This document shows positions 37,764 to 46,615 of a stretch of 64,000 nucleotides of DNA, one piece after another. The position numbers and the translations under genes were made by a program. The notes beneath the pieces are model-generated. The model was not told the DNA's origin, ran no database searches, and saw only the letters and a list, made by a program, of their open reading frames with translations. The first letter of the stretch is position 1. Every line of letters begins with the position of its first letter. The DNA is from Vibrio japonicus (lineage in GTDB: Bacteria > Pseudomonadota > Gammaproteobacteria > Enterobacterales > Vibrionaceae). Location: contig NZ_CP102096.1 of assembly GCF_024582835.1 (NCBI RefSeq), forward strand, positions 2,294,001 to 2,358,000, written 5' to 3'.

Positions 37764-38663
37764 ATGCAGACTTTTGCTGAAATTTCGGCTCTCCGCGAGC
37801 AGATCAAACAGTACAAACGTGAAGGTCGCAAGATCGCTTTTGTTCCGACCATGGGCAACTTGCACGAAGGCCATTTAACGCTCGTTCGCAAAGCTCGAGA
37901 GCATGCAGACATTGTGGTTGTGAGTATCTTCGTCAACCCTATGCAATTTGATCGCGCTGACGATCTCAACAACTATCCGCGTACACTGGAAGACGACCTG
38001 GCGAAATTAAATGGTGAAGCTGTTGAGTTGGTGTTTACGCCGACTCCTGAAATCATCTATCCAGAAGGTTTAGACAAACAAACATTCGTGGACGTCCCTG
38101 GGCTTTCGACCATTTTAGAAGGCGCTTCTCGCCCAGGTCACTTCCGAGGTGTGTCTACGATAGTGACGAAGCTATTCAATATTGTTCAGCCAGACGTTGC
38201 CTGCTTTGGCGAGAAAGACTTCCAGCAACTTGCTGTCATTCGTAAGATGACAGAAGATTTAGCTATGGATATCGAGATCATTGGTGTCCCAACTGTCCGT
38301 GAAATGGATGGCTTAGCGATGAGTTCTCGCAATGGTCTGCTCACCCTTGATGAGCGTCAACGAGCGCCTGTGCTAGCTCGCACCATGCGCTGGATTAGCA
38401 GTGCTATGCGTGGTGGACGCGATGACTACGCTTCAGTCATTGAAGACGCAAGCGACCAGCTAAGAGCTGCGGGTTTACATCCAGATGAAATCTTTATCCG
38501 CGATGCTCGCACTCTGCAAGCCATTACCGCTGACACAGCACAAGCAGTGATTCTTATGTCTGCTTTCTTGGGTAAAGCTCGTTTAATAGATAACCAAGTC
38601 GTCGACATGATTATCGAGACGAAAGAGAGTGATGACTCTGAGCCTTCTTCAGCGGACGCTTAA
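37764..38663 (+). CDS. panC: Pantothenate synthetase
   Basis: A 299-residue enzyme joining pantoate and beta-alanine using ATP. The HIGH-like [28 protein letters not shown] and MSSRNGLL (KMSKS-like) motifs are visible. The ATG at 37764 is preferred over an in-frame TTG at 37743, which lies within the panB stop region; AAGGA is at 37749-37753. The C-terminus extends about 15 residues past the E. coli protein with a Ser/Asp/Glu-rich tail ([14 protein letters not shown]). A strong terminator follows. Confidence 0.95.
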   Translation: MQTFAEISALREQIKQYKREGRKIAFVPTMGNLHEGHLTLVRKAREHADIVVVSIFVNPMQFDRADDLNNYPRTLEDDLAKLNGEAVELVFTPTPEIIYPEGLDKQTFVDVPGLSTILEGASRPGHFRGVSTIVTKLFNIVQPDVACFGEKDFQQLAVIRKMTEDLAMDIEIIGVPTVREMDGLAMSSRNGLLTLDERQRAPVLARTMRWISSAMRGGRDDYASVIEDASDQLRAAGLHPDEIFIRDARTLQAITADTAQAVILMSAFLGKARLIDNQVVDMIIETKESDDSEPSSADA

Positions 38664-38675
38664 TGAATACAAACT

Positions 38676-38708
38676 AAAAAGGGTTGGCACTTTTGCCAAC
38701 CCTTTTTT
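38676..38708. terminator. Bidirectional terminator between panC and yadH
   Basis: GGGTTGGCA (38681-38689) and TGCCAACCC (38694-38702), flanked by AAAAA on the left and TTTTTT on the right. It serves the convergent panBC and ABC-2 exporter transcripts. Confidence 0.9.
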
Positions 38709-38731
38709 ATACCTATCTTTATAATCGTTAC

Positions 38732-39502
38732 TTAAGAACGCAAACCGATGCCGCGTGATACCAAGTAATGCGCAAGCAAATACAGCACGACAACAAACGC
38801 CCCTAATACACCAAAAGAGGTCACAATACCTACGTCTGATACGCCTAAGAAACCATATCTAAAAGCATTCACCATATAGACGATTGGGTTAATTTTAGAT
38901 ACCCCTTGCCAAAACTCCGGCAATAAGCTGATTGAGTAGAATACCCCACCCAAGTAAGTTAAAGGCGTTAGAACAAAAGTCGGTACGATAGAGATATCAT
39001 CAAATGTTTTTGCGTATACCGCGTTAATTAAACCACCTAGAGCGAATACAACCGACGTCAGAAATACGGTCGCGAAAATGATACCCCAGTGATCAACTTG
39101 TAGGTCGACAAACAGCAATGAAACACATGTCACAAGCGCACCTACTAATAGGCCCCTCGCAACACCTCCCATGACATAACCTGCAATAATCACATAGTTA
39201 GGTACAGGAGCGACCAGCAATTCTTCGATATTTTTTTGCAACTTAGCACTGAAAAAAGACGAAGCGACGTTTGAATACGAGTTGGTTATCACTGACATCA
39301 TAATCAAACCAGGAACAATGTATTCCATGTAGCTAAACCCATTCATTTCACCGATTCTGGAACCGATAAGGTTACCGAAAATGATGAAATACAGCGTCAT
39401 CGTAATGGCAGGTGGAACCAATGTTTGCACCCAAATACGAGTAAAGCGAGTGATTTCTTTACCCAGCAAGCTGCGAAATGCAGTCCAATAAATACGGTAC
39501 AT
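38732..39502 (-). CDS. yadH: ABC-2 type transporter permease, YadH family
   Basis: A 256-residue inner-membrane protein with six membrane segments, of the ABC-2 export class. MTLYFIIFGNLIGSRIG and the C-terminal GVFYSISLLPEFWQGVSKINPIVYMVNAFRYGFLG block are typical of the NodJ/YadH group. It abuts the ATPase gene with no spacing. The exported substrate is not known for this family; the pair is conserved near pan genes and can/hpt, as in E. coli. Confidence 0.9.
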   Translation of the reverse strand: MYRIYWTAFRSLLGKEITRFTRIWVQTLVPPAITMTLYFIIFGNLIGSRIGEMNGFSYMEYIVPGLIMMSVITNSYSNVASSFFSAKLQKNIEELLVAPVPNYVIIAGYVMGGVARGLLVGALVTCVSLLFVDLQVDHWGIIFATVFLTSVVFALGGLINAVYAKTFDDISIVPTFVLTPLTYLGGVFYSISLLPEFWQGVSKINPIVYMVNAFRYGFLGVSDVGIVTSFGVLGAFVVVLYLLAHYLVSRGIGLRS

Positions 39503-40417
39503 TTACTTGCTCCCCTCTCTAACGATACTCACAAACAGTTCTTCTAAGCGGTTTGCTTTGTTTCTCATGGACAGCACCTTGATTCCCTGCTCACTCAGTT
39601 GGCTGAAAATACCATTGAGACCTTTGGTTTTCTCAATTTCAATCTCTAATGAGCCAGATTCCATTCGTTGGCTAACGACACCTTCCAGTGTTGGTTCGAC
39701 AGCCCCGTCTTCAAGATCAAGAATAAACGTTTCGACTTGCAGCTTACTCAACAGATCTTTCATCGTCGTGTTTTCGATCAACTCACCTTTATTGATGATA
39801 CCGATATTACGGCACAGCATTTCAGCTTCTTCTAGATAGTGAGTGGTCAGAATAATGGTAATACCTTGTTGGTTGATCTCTTTTAGGAACTGCCACATCG
39901 AGCGACGCAGTTCGATATCCACACCTGCGGTCGGCTCATCTAGAATCAGTAGCTTAGGTTCGTGCATCAAAGCGCGTGCAATCATTAAACGGCGTTTCAT
40001 ACCGCCAGATAGGTTTCTTGAACGCTCATTACGCTTTTCCCATAGGTCCAGCTTGTTGAGGTACTTTTCAGCACGTTCTTTAGCAAGTGCTTTAGGAACA
40101 CCATAGTAACCGGCCTGCTGCATAACGATCTGTTCAACCGTTTCAAACTGGTTAAAGTTAAACTCTTGAGGAACCAAGCCTAGGTTTTGCTTAGCCAGTT
40201 CTAGCTCGTTATCGATGTCGTGTCCGAAAACGGTGACTTTGCCTGATGTCTTGTTGACGAGTGACGAAATCACCCCAATCGTGGTTGATTTACCTGCGCC
40301 ATTTGGCCCAAGTAACGCATAGAAATCTCCTTTTTCAACGTTTAAGCTCACTCCTTTTAGAGCTTCAAAACCACCTGCATAGGTCTTGCGTAGCTGTTCT
40401 ATTTCTAAAGCGTACAT
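39503..40417 (-). CDS. yadG: ABC-2 type transporter ATP-binding protein, YadG family
   Basis: A 304-residue ATPase. Walker A GPNGAGKST, signature LSGGMKRRLMIARAL and Walker B KLLILDEPTAGVD are visible, with a C-terminal extension of about 80 residues typical of drug/polysaccharide exporters of this class. It is the first gene of the pair and partners YadH. A role in export is inferred from family; no substrate can be read from the sequence. Confidence 0.92.
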   Translation of the reverse strand: MYALEIEQLRKTYAGGFEALKGVSLNVEKGDFYALLGPNGAGKSTTIGVISSLVNKTSGKVTVFGHDIDNELELAKQNLGLVPQEFNFNQFETVEQIVMQQAGYYGVPKALAKERAEKYLNKLDLWEKRNERSRNLSGGMKRRLMIARALMHEPKLLILDEPTAGVDIELRRSMWQFLKEINQQGITIILTTHYLEEAEMLCRNIGIINKGELIENTTMKDLLSKLQVETFILDLEDGAVEPTLEGVVSQRMESGSLEIEIEKTKGLNGIFSQLSEQGIKVLSMRNKANRLEELFVSIVREGSK

Positions 40418-40588
40418 ACTTTCTTTGCCGTGCTGAATCGTGAATGCCGATTAGTCTATCGTCAGGCAAAGTTGATTACAATTAAACCTTTCCATTTTTT
40501 TAGAAATATTGATATTTAAAATAAGTTACCGAAAACACAAGCCAAATACGTATCAAATCTCGATGGATAAATTTCAGCTTGCAATGAA

Positions 40589-40617
40589 AAAACGCCCCAG
40601 ATTACTCTGAGGCGTTT
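40589..40617 (-). terminator. Intrinsic terminator of the SulP gene
   Basis: On the minus strand AAACGCCTCAG pairs with CTGGGGCGTTT (one T-G pair), followed by TTTC. It lies 20 bases after the SulP stop. Confidence 0.82.
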
Positions 40618-40636
40618 CCAACTTTATTGCGCTTAT

Positions 40637-42307
40637 TTATACCGCTTGGAATTGATGTTCATCACTGTCTACATGCTTGATTGCGGCTTTAAGTGCTTCG
40701 TAACGGAACTTAAAGGTATTTTCGTCAGGGACCAAATCAATCACATGGAATTTGTCTAACTGCTGCCGTGTATTTTCATTCGGGCAAAGCAAGTAAACCT
40801 GACATTTGGCATCCAGCGCATCTTTGATGGCGTTTTCCAATGCCAAACCTACCGTCACATCAATCATCGGTACATCCGTTAAATCGAGGATCATTACTTC
40901 GTAATCTGAAATACTGGTGTGTTGACGTGAGATCGCTTTCGATACACTGAAGATCATCGGCCCAGAAAGATAGAAGAACAATACTTTGCTTCTTGCTCTA
41001 TCGAGTAGTGCCCTTTCACTATCAGTTAAAGGAACATCATCATCGTCTGCATCACTGATTGCTTTCACTTGACGCGCTTGTTCACGGCTGAGACGTTCAA
41101 TCACAATAATATTAGAGATGAATACACCCAGACCCACCGCGACAATCAAATCGACAAACACTGTCAGAAGCATTACGCCGTACATGATCACCATGCCTTG
41201 AACACTGACCTTATGAGCACGCTGGATGAAACTCCAATCAAGAATATTAAAACCAACGTAAACAGCAATACCAGCCAATACCGCCATAGGGATTGGTTCG
41301 GTCAGCCCACCAGCCACTAATACGACTAGCGCTAACATAAGTGCGCGAACCACACCAGACAATGGTGAGCGAGCACCCACTTGAATGTTGGTCACTGTCC
41401 CCATGGTCGCACCAGCACCAGGCAGTGCACCAAACAGACCAGAAATCATGTTCGCCAATCCCTGACCACGCAGCTCTTTATCTGAATCGTGTTCTTTTCG
41501 AGTCAGTGAGTCACCAATTACCGCAGTCAGTAGTGTATCAATACAGCCCAAAGTGCCGAGAACCAGTGCATCAATCAGCATCTCAGTGAACATTTCAGCA
41601 TTGATTTGAGGAATCACCAAAGATGGCAATCCAGCAGGAATTTCTCCGATACGGCGAATCGTATCCATATCAAAGAAGATCACAGACAGCAAAGTCACGA
41701 CAACCAAAGCCACTAACTGTGCTGGCACGTATTTACGGTATTGCTTAGGGAAAAGAAACAGAATTCCGAGCGTCAGCAAGCCTAAGAAAAGCTCGCTAAA
41801 CTTCAAATTAGCGACCGTGTCTGGCAGTGCAGATAGCGTTCCAGTCACGCCTCCTGAAGGCGCAGCATGACCAAGTAGAGGCGATAACTGTAGGATGATA
41901 AGAATAACGCCAATGCCCGACATGAAACCGGAAACAACGCTGTATGGCATTAAAGTGACATACTTTCCGAGCTTTAGCGTACCCAGCAAGATCTGAAATG
42001 CCCCTGCCATCATGACTACGGTAAAAGTCATGGCCATACCACTTTCAGGGTACTTTGCCATCATACTGGTGAGTACCGCTGTCATAATCACCGTCATAGG
42101 GCCTGTAGGCTCAGAGATTAGCGTATTGGAACCACCAAATAGTGAAGCGAAAAAGCCCACCATAATCGCGCCCCAAAGGCCTGCTTCTGCACCCGCTCCC
42201 GATGCAACCCCAAATGCCAAGGCAAGAGGTAGCGAGATTATTGCGGTTGTCACACCGCCAAACAGATCTCCTTTGAGATTGATATCTTCAAAACGACTTC
42301 CGAACAC
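40637..42307 (-). CDS. SulP-family anion transporter with STAS domain
   Basis: A 556-residue inner-membrane carrier. The N-terminal 400 residues form the SulP transport domain (VTTAIISLPLALAFGVASGAGAEAGLWGAI, SEPTGPMTVIMTAV), and a cytoplasmic STAS domain occupies about 430-540 (MILDLTDVPMIDVTVGLALENAIKDA). SulP proteins move sulfate, bicarbonate or other anions. It is divergent from a beta-carbonic anhydrase gene, which makes bicarbonate a reasonable guess; some SulP proteins are even fused to carbonic anhydrase. That substrate is inference. Confidence 0.9.
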   Translation of the reverse strand: MFGSRFEDINLKGDLFGGVTTAIISLPLALAFGVASGAGAEAGLWGAIMVGFFASLFGGSNTLISEPTGPMTVIMTAVLTSMMAKYPESGMAMTFTVVMMAGAFQILLGTLKLGKYVTLMPYSVVSGFMSGIGVILIILQLSPLLGHAAPSGGVTGTLSALPDTVANLKFSELFLGLLTLGILFLFPKQYRKYVPAQLVALVVVTLLSVIFFDMDTIRRIGEIPAGLPSLVIPQINAEMFTEMLIDALVLGTLGCIDTLLTAVIGDSLTRKEHDSDKELRGQGLANMISGLFGALPGAGATMGTVTNIQVGARSPLSGVVRALMLALVVLVAGGLTEPIPMAVLAGIAVYVGFNILDWSFIQRAHKVSVQGMVIMYGVMLLTVFVDLIVAVGLGVFISNIIVIERLSREQARQVKAISDADDDDVPLTDSERALLDRARSKVLFFYLSGPMIFSVSKAISRQHTSISDYEVMILDLTDVPMIDVTVGLALENAIKDALDAKCQVYLLCPNENTRQQLDKFHVIDLVPDENTFKFRYEALKAAIKHVDSDEHQFQAV

Positions 42308-42437
42308 AACTCAACTCCACATTACAAACTTACCTAATACAACACGAAATGCTTCTAACAGCATCGAACTGCTGAGATATACCAAACTTTAACAAACATC
42401 ACGAAGTTGACATAAGTGTTAATCAACCAACATGAAC

Positions 42438-42452
42438 ATTGTTTATAACAAT
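42438..42452. promoter_or_regulatory. Palindrome in the SulP/carbonic anhydrase divergent promoter region
   Basis: ATTGTTTATAACAAT is a perfect 6-3-6 inverted repeat located 131 bases upstream of the SulP ATG and 138 bases upstream of the can ATG. A TTGACA hexamer lies just to its left at 42407-42412. No regulator can be named. Confidence 0.4.
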
Positions 42453-42589
42453 TAGTTAGGATAGCCGCTAAGTTTATGTTTTTTGATGCTCAAACACGTC
42501 AGATGAGTACCTTTTTCTACACTTTTTACGGGAAGGAAATTGTAACATTGTGTATAGTGATGAAAGTATTTCTAAGGACTGCCAACAAA

Positions 42590-43258
42590 ATGCCAGAAAT
42601 TAAACAGCTATTTGAAAACAATTCGAAATGGTCTGAGTCCATTAAAGCGGAACGACCTGAATACTTTGCCAAACTGGAAGAAGGGCAAAATCCGGAGTTC
42701 TTGTGGATTGGTTGTTCAGACAGTCGAGTACCCGCAGAGCGTCTGACGGGGCTTTATTCAGGTGAATTATTTGTTCATCGGAATGTGGCTAACCAAGTTA
42801 TTCATACCGACCTAAACTGCTTGTCTGTTGTGCAATACGCTGTCGATGTTTTAAAAGTAAAACACATCATTGTCTGCGGTCACTATGGGTGTGGCGGTGT
42901 TAATGCAGCGATTGATAATCCGCAACTTGGTCTAATTAATAACTGGCTTTTGCATATTCGCGATCTTTACTTTAAACATCGTAAATACTTAGATGACATG
43001 CCAGCAGAAGATCGAACGGATAAACTCGGAGAGATCAACGTAGCAGAACAAGTGTATAACCTTGGTAACTCTACGATCATGCAAAACGCATGGGAAAGAG
43101 GGCAAGATGTGGAAATACACGGTGTTGTATACGGAATTGGTGATGGTAAGCTCGAATATTTAGGTGTTCGCTCTACCTCACGTGAAAGTGTCGAGACTTC
43201 ATACCAAAAAGCGATGGAAGAGATCCTTAATCCAGAACACAAGCTGCTTTGTCGTTAA
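42590..43258 (+). CDS. can: Beta-class carbonic anhydrase
   Basis: A 222-residue zinc enzyme interconverting CO2 and bicarbonate. Zinc ligands Cys42, His98 and Cys101 ([15 protein letters not shown]) and the Asp44-Arg46 dyad are present; it follows E. coli Can closely ([35 protein letters not shown]). The ATG at 42590 gives [14 protein letters not shown], matching family N-termini; an upstream in-frame start would add 38 unconserved residues. AAGGA is at 42573-42577. Order can-hpt is as in E. coli. Confidence 0.95.
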   Translation: MPEIKQLFENNSKWSESIKAERPEYFAKLEEGQNPEFLWIGCSDSRVPAERLTGLYSGELFVHRNVANQVIHTDLNCLSVVQYAVDVLKVKHIIVCGHYGCGGVNAAIDNPQLGLINNWLLHIRDLYFKHRKYLDDMPAEDRTDKLGEINVAEQVYNLGNSTIMQNAWERGQDVEIHGVVYGIGDGKLEYLGVRSTSRESVETSYQKAMEEILNPEHKLLCR

Positions 43259-43282
43259 TTCTGACTCGCTGACTACACATGT

Positions 43283-43317
43283 AAAAAAGCGCTCACTAAA
43301 CCGTGAGCGCTTTTTTT
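43283..43317. terminator. Bidirectional terminator between can and hpt
   Basis: AAAAAAGCGCTCAC (43283-43296) and GTGAGCGCTTTTTTT (43303-43317) with a six-base loop serve both convergent genes. Confidence 0.9.
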
Positions 43318-43348
43318 GTATCTTTCATCAAGTCAAAACCAGTAAGGT

Positions 43349-43879
43349 TTATTCCTGAGGGATCACTTTGCCAATGAACGGTAAATGACGGTATTTCTGC
43401 GCGTAGTCGATACCTACACCCACAACGAACTCGTCTGGAATCGCAAAACCAATCCAATCAACCGGGACTTCTATTTCACGACGTGAAGGCTTATCCAGTA
43501 ACGTACAAATCGCAATGGATTTAGGCTCACGCAGAGACAGGATCTCTTTGATTTTGTTCAGCGTATTACCCGTATCAATAATGTCTTCTACAAGCAGTAC
43601 ATCTTTGCCTTTGATATCATCATCCAAGTCTTTCAGGATACGAACGTCACGAGAGCTCTCCATTGTGTTGCCGTAGCTAGAAGCCGTCATGAAATCCACT
43701 TGGTGAGTCAGTTCGATGTTACGCGCTAAATCTGCCAAAAAAACAAATGAGCCACGTAATAGTCCAACTAGAACCAGATCTTCACTACCTTCGTAATGAG
43801 CTGTGATTTGTTTTCCAAGTTCACGTACGCGTTCCTGAACCTCTTGCTCAGAAATCATTACTTCTATTGTATGTTTCAT
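43349..43879 (-). CDS. hpt: Hypoxanthine phosphoribosyltransferase
   Basis: A 176-residue purine salvage enzyme using PRPP to convert hypoxanthine (and guanine) to the nucleotide. The start [22 protein letters not shown] matches E. coli Hpt; the PRPP loop [14 protein letters not shown] and the [11 protein letters not shown] flexible loop are conserved. It is divergent from the quorum-sensing regulator, the arrangement known around hapR in Vibrio. Confidence 0.95.
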   Translation of the reverse strand: MKHTIEVMISEQEVQERVRELGKQITAHYEGSEDLVLVGLLRGSFVFLADLARNIELTHQVDFMTASSYGNTMESSRDVRILKDLDDDIKGKDVLLVEDIIDTGNTLNKIKEILSLREPKSIAICTLLDKPSRREIEVPVDWIGFAIPDEFVVGVGIDYAQKYRHLPFIGKVIPQE

Positions 43880-44060
43880 ACTAATCTCGTTTGTCGCGTT
43901 GCCTAGTACCTACCAACAGTGTAGATACTAGCTGATGATAATGAGCGCATAGTGTACCACTGCTAAAGAACAAGGAAAAAGTCTCATGCATCAGAATTAA
44001 CACAACAGATATACAACGCAGATGAGATTGGACGCGTATATTAACAATTGTGGTTATAAA

Positions 44061-44083
44061 TTGACCTTAAAACGTTGACCTTA
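44061..44083 (+). repeat. Tandem TTGACCTTA direct repeats in the regulator promoter
   Basis: TTGACCTTA at 44061-44069 and 44075-44083, 14 bases start to start. Each copy contains a -35-like TTGACC. They may be alternative -35 elements or a binding site for a regulator of this quorum-sensing gene. Confidence 0.5.
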
Positions 44084-44154
44084 TCCATATGCACCATTAC
44101 ACTCATAAGGCTGTATAAAAATTACAAAATACTAAATAAGGGCAAAGCCCACAC

Positions 44155-44173
44155 CAACTCAATTGGCAAGGAT
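44155..44173 (+). promoter_or_regulatory. Candidate Qrr sRNA pairing site over the ribosome binding site
   Basis: CAACTCAATTGGCAAGGAT resembles the complement of the conserved Qrr core (from memory, CACCUAGCCAACUGACGUUG): CAAC, CA, TTGGC and AGG align with a few mismatches. The AAGGA ribosome binding site falls in the match, seven bases from the ATG. In vibrios Qrr RNAs with Hfq repress luxR/hapR translation at this place. Confidence 0.7.
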
Positions 44174-44179
44174 ATTGAA

Positions 44180-44794
44180 ATGGACTCTATAGCTAAAAGG
44201 CCGCGTACGCGCCTGTCTCCACAAAAGAGAAAGCAGCAACTAATGGAAATTTCATTAGAAGTGTTTGCTCGCAGAGGTATTGGCCGTGGTGGTCATGCGG
44301 ATATTGCTGAAATTGCTCAAGTTTCAGTAGCAACAGTATTCAACTATTTCCCAACTCGCGAAGACTTAGTCGATGATGTACTCAACCACGTCGTCAGGCA
44401 GTTTTCTAACTTCCTTTCAGACAATATCGATCTAGATCTTCACGCAAAAGAAAACCTAGCAAATCTAACATCAGCGATGGTTGAACTTGTCGTGAATGAT
44501 TGTCACTGGCTGAAAGTATGGTTTGAGTGGAGCGCATCAACGCGCGATGAAGTTTGGCCACTGTTTGTATCAACAAACCGCACCAATCAGCTTCTGGTAC
44601 AGAACATGTTCATAAAGGCCATTGAGCGTGGTGAGGTTTGTGATCTGCACGATCCATCTGATCTTGCGACTCTGTTCCACGGCATGTGCTATTCACTGTT
44701 TATTCAGGCAAACCGTACACAAGATCCAGAAGCATTGGCGACCCTCACCCAAAGCTACTTGGATATGCTATGCATCTATAAACGCGATCATTAA
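44180..44794 (+). CDS. Quorum-sensing master regulator, LuxR/HapR/OpaR/SmcR family (TetR fold)
   Basis: A 204-residue TetR-type DNA-binding protein, the high-density regulator of Vibrio quorum sensing. The start MDSIAKRPRTRLSPQKRKQQLMEISLEVFARRGIGRGGHADIAEIAQVSVATVFNYFPTRE is nearly identical to V. harveyi LuxR and V. vulnificus SmcR. The HTH covers about residues 38-60; the rest is the ligand-pocket/dimerisation domain (WLKVWFEWSASTRDEVWPLFVSTNRTNQLL). I chose ATG 44180, preceded by AAGGA; an upstream in-frame start would run through the leader. The species-specific symbol (luxR, opaR, smcR, hapR) is left open. It controls biofilm, protease, competence and virulence genes in related species. 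Confidence 0.95.
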   Translation: MDSIAKRPRTRLSPQKRKQQLMEISLEVFARRGIGRGGHADIAEIAQVSVATVFNYFPTREDLVDDVLNHVVRQFSNFLSDNIDLDLHAKENLANLTSAMVELVVNDCHWLKVWFEWSASTRDEVWPLFVSTNRTNQLLVQNMFIKAIERGEVCDLHDPSDLATLFHGMCYSLFIQANRTQDPEALATLTQSYLDMLCIYKRDH

Positions 44795-44812
44795 TTGAGA
44801 ATGCGTGAAAGT

Positions 44813-44842
44813 AAGGCTGATGGTAAACATCGGCCTTTTTTA
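44813..44842 (+). terminator. Terminator of the quorum-sensing regulator
   Basis: AAGGCTGATG (44813-44822) and CATCGGCCTT (44828-44837), one T-G pair, then TTTTTATT. Confidence 0.85.
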
Positions 44843-44871
44843 TTGCCTGTGGTTATACGAATTTCACGCAC

Positions 44872-44903
44872 AAAAAAACCGCTGAATAGTCAGCGGTTTT
44901 TTT
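44872..44903. terminator. Terminator of lpdA, potentially bidirectional
   Basis: CCGCTGA (44879-44885) and TCAGCGG (44890-44896) with flanking runs of A and T. It ends the pdhR-aceEF-lpdA operon on the minus strand. Confidence 0.88.
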
Positions 44904-44918
44904 AAGCTTCAAGAAAAA

Positions 44919-46349
44919 TTACTTTTTCTTCTTAACTGCTTTTTTGTTTGGAAGGTCAGTGATTGAACCTTCAAATACTTCAGCAGCTAGACCTACAGAC
45001 TCGTGTAGAGTTGGGTGAGCGTGGATAGTCAGAGCAATATCTTCTGCATCACAACCCATCTCGATCGCTAGACCGATTTCACCTAGTAGTTCACCACCGT
45101 TAGTACCAACGATAGCACCACCGATTACGCGATGAGTTTCTTTGTCGAAGATTAGCTTAGTCATACCGTCTGCACAGTCAGATGCGATTGCACGACCTGA
45201 TGCTGCCCACGGGAATGTTGCCACTTCGTACTTGATGCCTTCTTCTTTCGCTTCTTTCTCAGTCTTACCAACCCAAGCCACTTCTGGCTCAGTGTACGCG
45301 ATTGAAGGAATAACTTTAGGGTCGAAGTAGTGCTTCTTACCAGAGATAACTTCAGCAGCTACGTGACCTTCGTGCACACCTTTGTGAGCAAGCATTGGTT
45401 GGCCAACGATGTCACCGATAGCGAAGATGTGAGGAACGTTAGTACGCATTTGCTTATCAACGTTGATGAAGCCGCGCTCGTCGATTTCTAGACCCGCTTT
45501 TTCACCGTCGATTAGCTTACCGTTTGGTACACGACCGATAGCAACTAGAACAGCATCGTAGCGCTCTGCTTCTGCAGGTGCTTTCTTGCCTTCCATTGAA
45601 ACGTAGATACCGTCTTCTTTCGCTTCAACTGCTGTTACTTTCGTTTCTAGCATTAGCTTGAACTTGTCTTTGATACGCTTGGTGTAAACCTTAACGATAT
45701 CTTTGTCTGCCGCAGGAATTACCTGGTCAAACATCTCAACAACTTCAACTTTAGAACCTAGAGAGTGGTAAACCGTACCCATTTCTAGACCGATGATACC
45801 ACCACCCATGATAAGCAGTTTTTCTGGCACTTCTTTCAGTTCAAGAGCGTCAGTAGAGTCCCAAATACGTGGGTCTTCATGCGGGATAAATGGCAGTTTG
45901 ATTGGACGAGAACCAGCTGCAACGATCGCGTTTTCAAAGTTTACAACTGTTGACTCACCTTCACCTTCAACAAGGATAGAGTTAGGACCAGTAAACTTAC
46001 CGTAACCGCTAACAACAGTCACGTTACGCATCTTAGCCATGCCACTTAGGCCGCCAGTTAGTTGGTTAACAACTTTTTCTTTCCAGATACGGATCTTGTT
46101 GATGTCTGTTTGCGGCTCGCCGAATACAACGCCGTGATCAGCCATCGCTTTCGCTTCTTCGATAACTTTAGAAACGTGTAGAAGTGCTTTAGATGGGATA
46201 CAACCCACGTTCAGACACACACCACCTAGAGTGCTGTAACGTTCAACAAGTACAGTTTCAAGACCTAAGTCTGCACAACGGAAGGCAGCGGAGTAACCAG
46301 CAGGACCAGAACCAAGTACAACAACTTGGGCTTTAATTTCTTTGCTCAT
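44919..46349 (-). CDS. lpdA: Dihydrolipoamide dehydrogenase (E3)
   Basis: A 476-residue FAD flavoprotein that reoxidises dihydrolipoyl groups of pyruvate and 2-oxoglutarate dehydrogenase complexes. The FAD-binding GSGPAGYSAAFRCADLG, redox disulfide Cys45-Cys50 in GGVCLNVGCIPSK, NAD-binding GGGIIGLEMGTVYHSLG and the C-terminal HAHPTLHES active-site base are present. The C-terminus is lysine-rich (KKAVKKKK). It lies 266 bases after aceF, with a hairpin between, so it may have its own promoter as in E. coli. Confidence 0.96.
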   Translation of the reverse strand: MSKEIKAQVVVLGSGPAGYSAAFRCADLGLETVLVERYSTLGGVCLNVGCIPSKALLHVSKVIEEAKAMADHGVVFGEPQTDINKIRIWKEKVVNQLTGGLSGMAKMRNVTVVSGYGKFTGPNSILVEGEGESTVVNFENAIVAAGSRPIKLPFIPHEDPRIWDSTDALELKEVPEKLLIMGGGIIGLEMGTVYHSLGSKVEVVEMFDQVIPAADKDIVKVYTKRIKDKFKLMLETKVTAVEAKEDGIYVSMEGKKAPAEAERYDAVLVAIGRVPNGKLIDGEKAGLEIDERGFINVDKQMRTNVPHIFAIGDIVGQPMLAHKGVHEGHVAAEVISGKKHYFDPKVIPSIAYTEPEVAWVGKTEKEAKEEGIKYEVATFPWAASGRAIASDCADGMTKLIFDKETHRVIGGAIVGTNGGELLGEIGLAIEMGCDAEDIALTIHAHPTLHESVGLAAEVFEGSITDLPNKKAVKKKK

Positions 46350-46574
46350 TTTGACCTCTTGTAGTCATTATCCCTAACAGGCTGAGTGGGTATCAATTTT
46401 TATGTTTAAGAGTTATTCGTTATAAACAGTTATTTTCAGACCGCCAACAGTTTACAGAGATGTTAATGGTGTGAAAAGTAAATCAATTTAGCCTGTGAGC
46501 TAGACAACAATTCAATTGTGAAAACCCTGTAGAGACTAAGGGAGATAATCAAATTGTCGGTAATTATTATTAGT

Positions 46575-46598
46575 AGAGGCGGCTAAATGGCCGCCTCT
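46575..46598 (-). other. Intercistronic hairpin between aceF and lpdA
   Basis: AGAGGCGGC (46575-46583) and GCCGCCTCT (46590-46598) form a nine-pair GC-rich stem 18 bases after the aceF stop. On the minus strand it is followed by ACTAATAATAATT, not a T run. A partial terminator or mRNA 3' protector is likely. Confidence 0.65.
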
Positions 46599-46615
46599 CA
46601 TTCATCTATTCTCGA

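Larger units (their letters stand above)
43880..44179. other. Divergent regulatory region between hpt and the LuxR/HapR-type gene
   Basis: There is no coding sequence here. It holds a 9 bp direct repeat, TTGACCTTA, at 44061-44069 and 44075-44083, an imperfect CTAGTA/TACTAG inverted repeat at 43903-43931, and the sRNA pairing site near the 3' end. I could not fix the transcription start with confidence. Confidence 0.6.
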
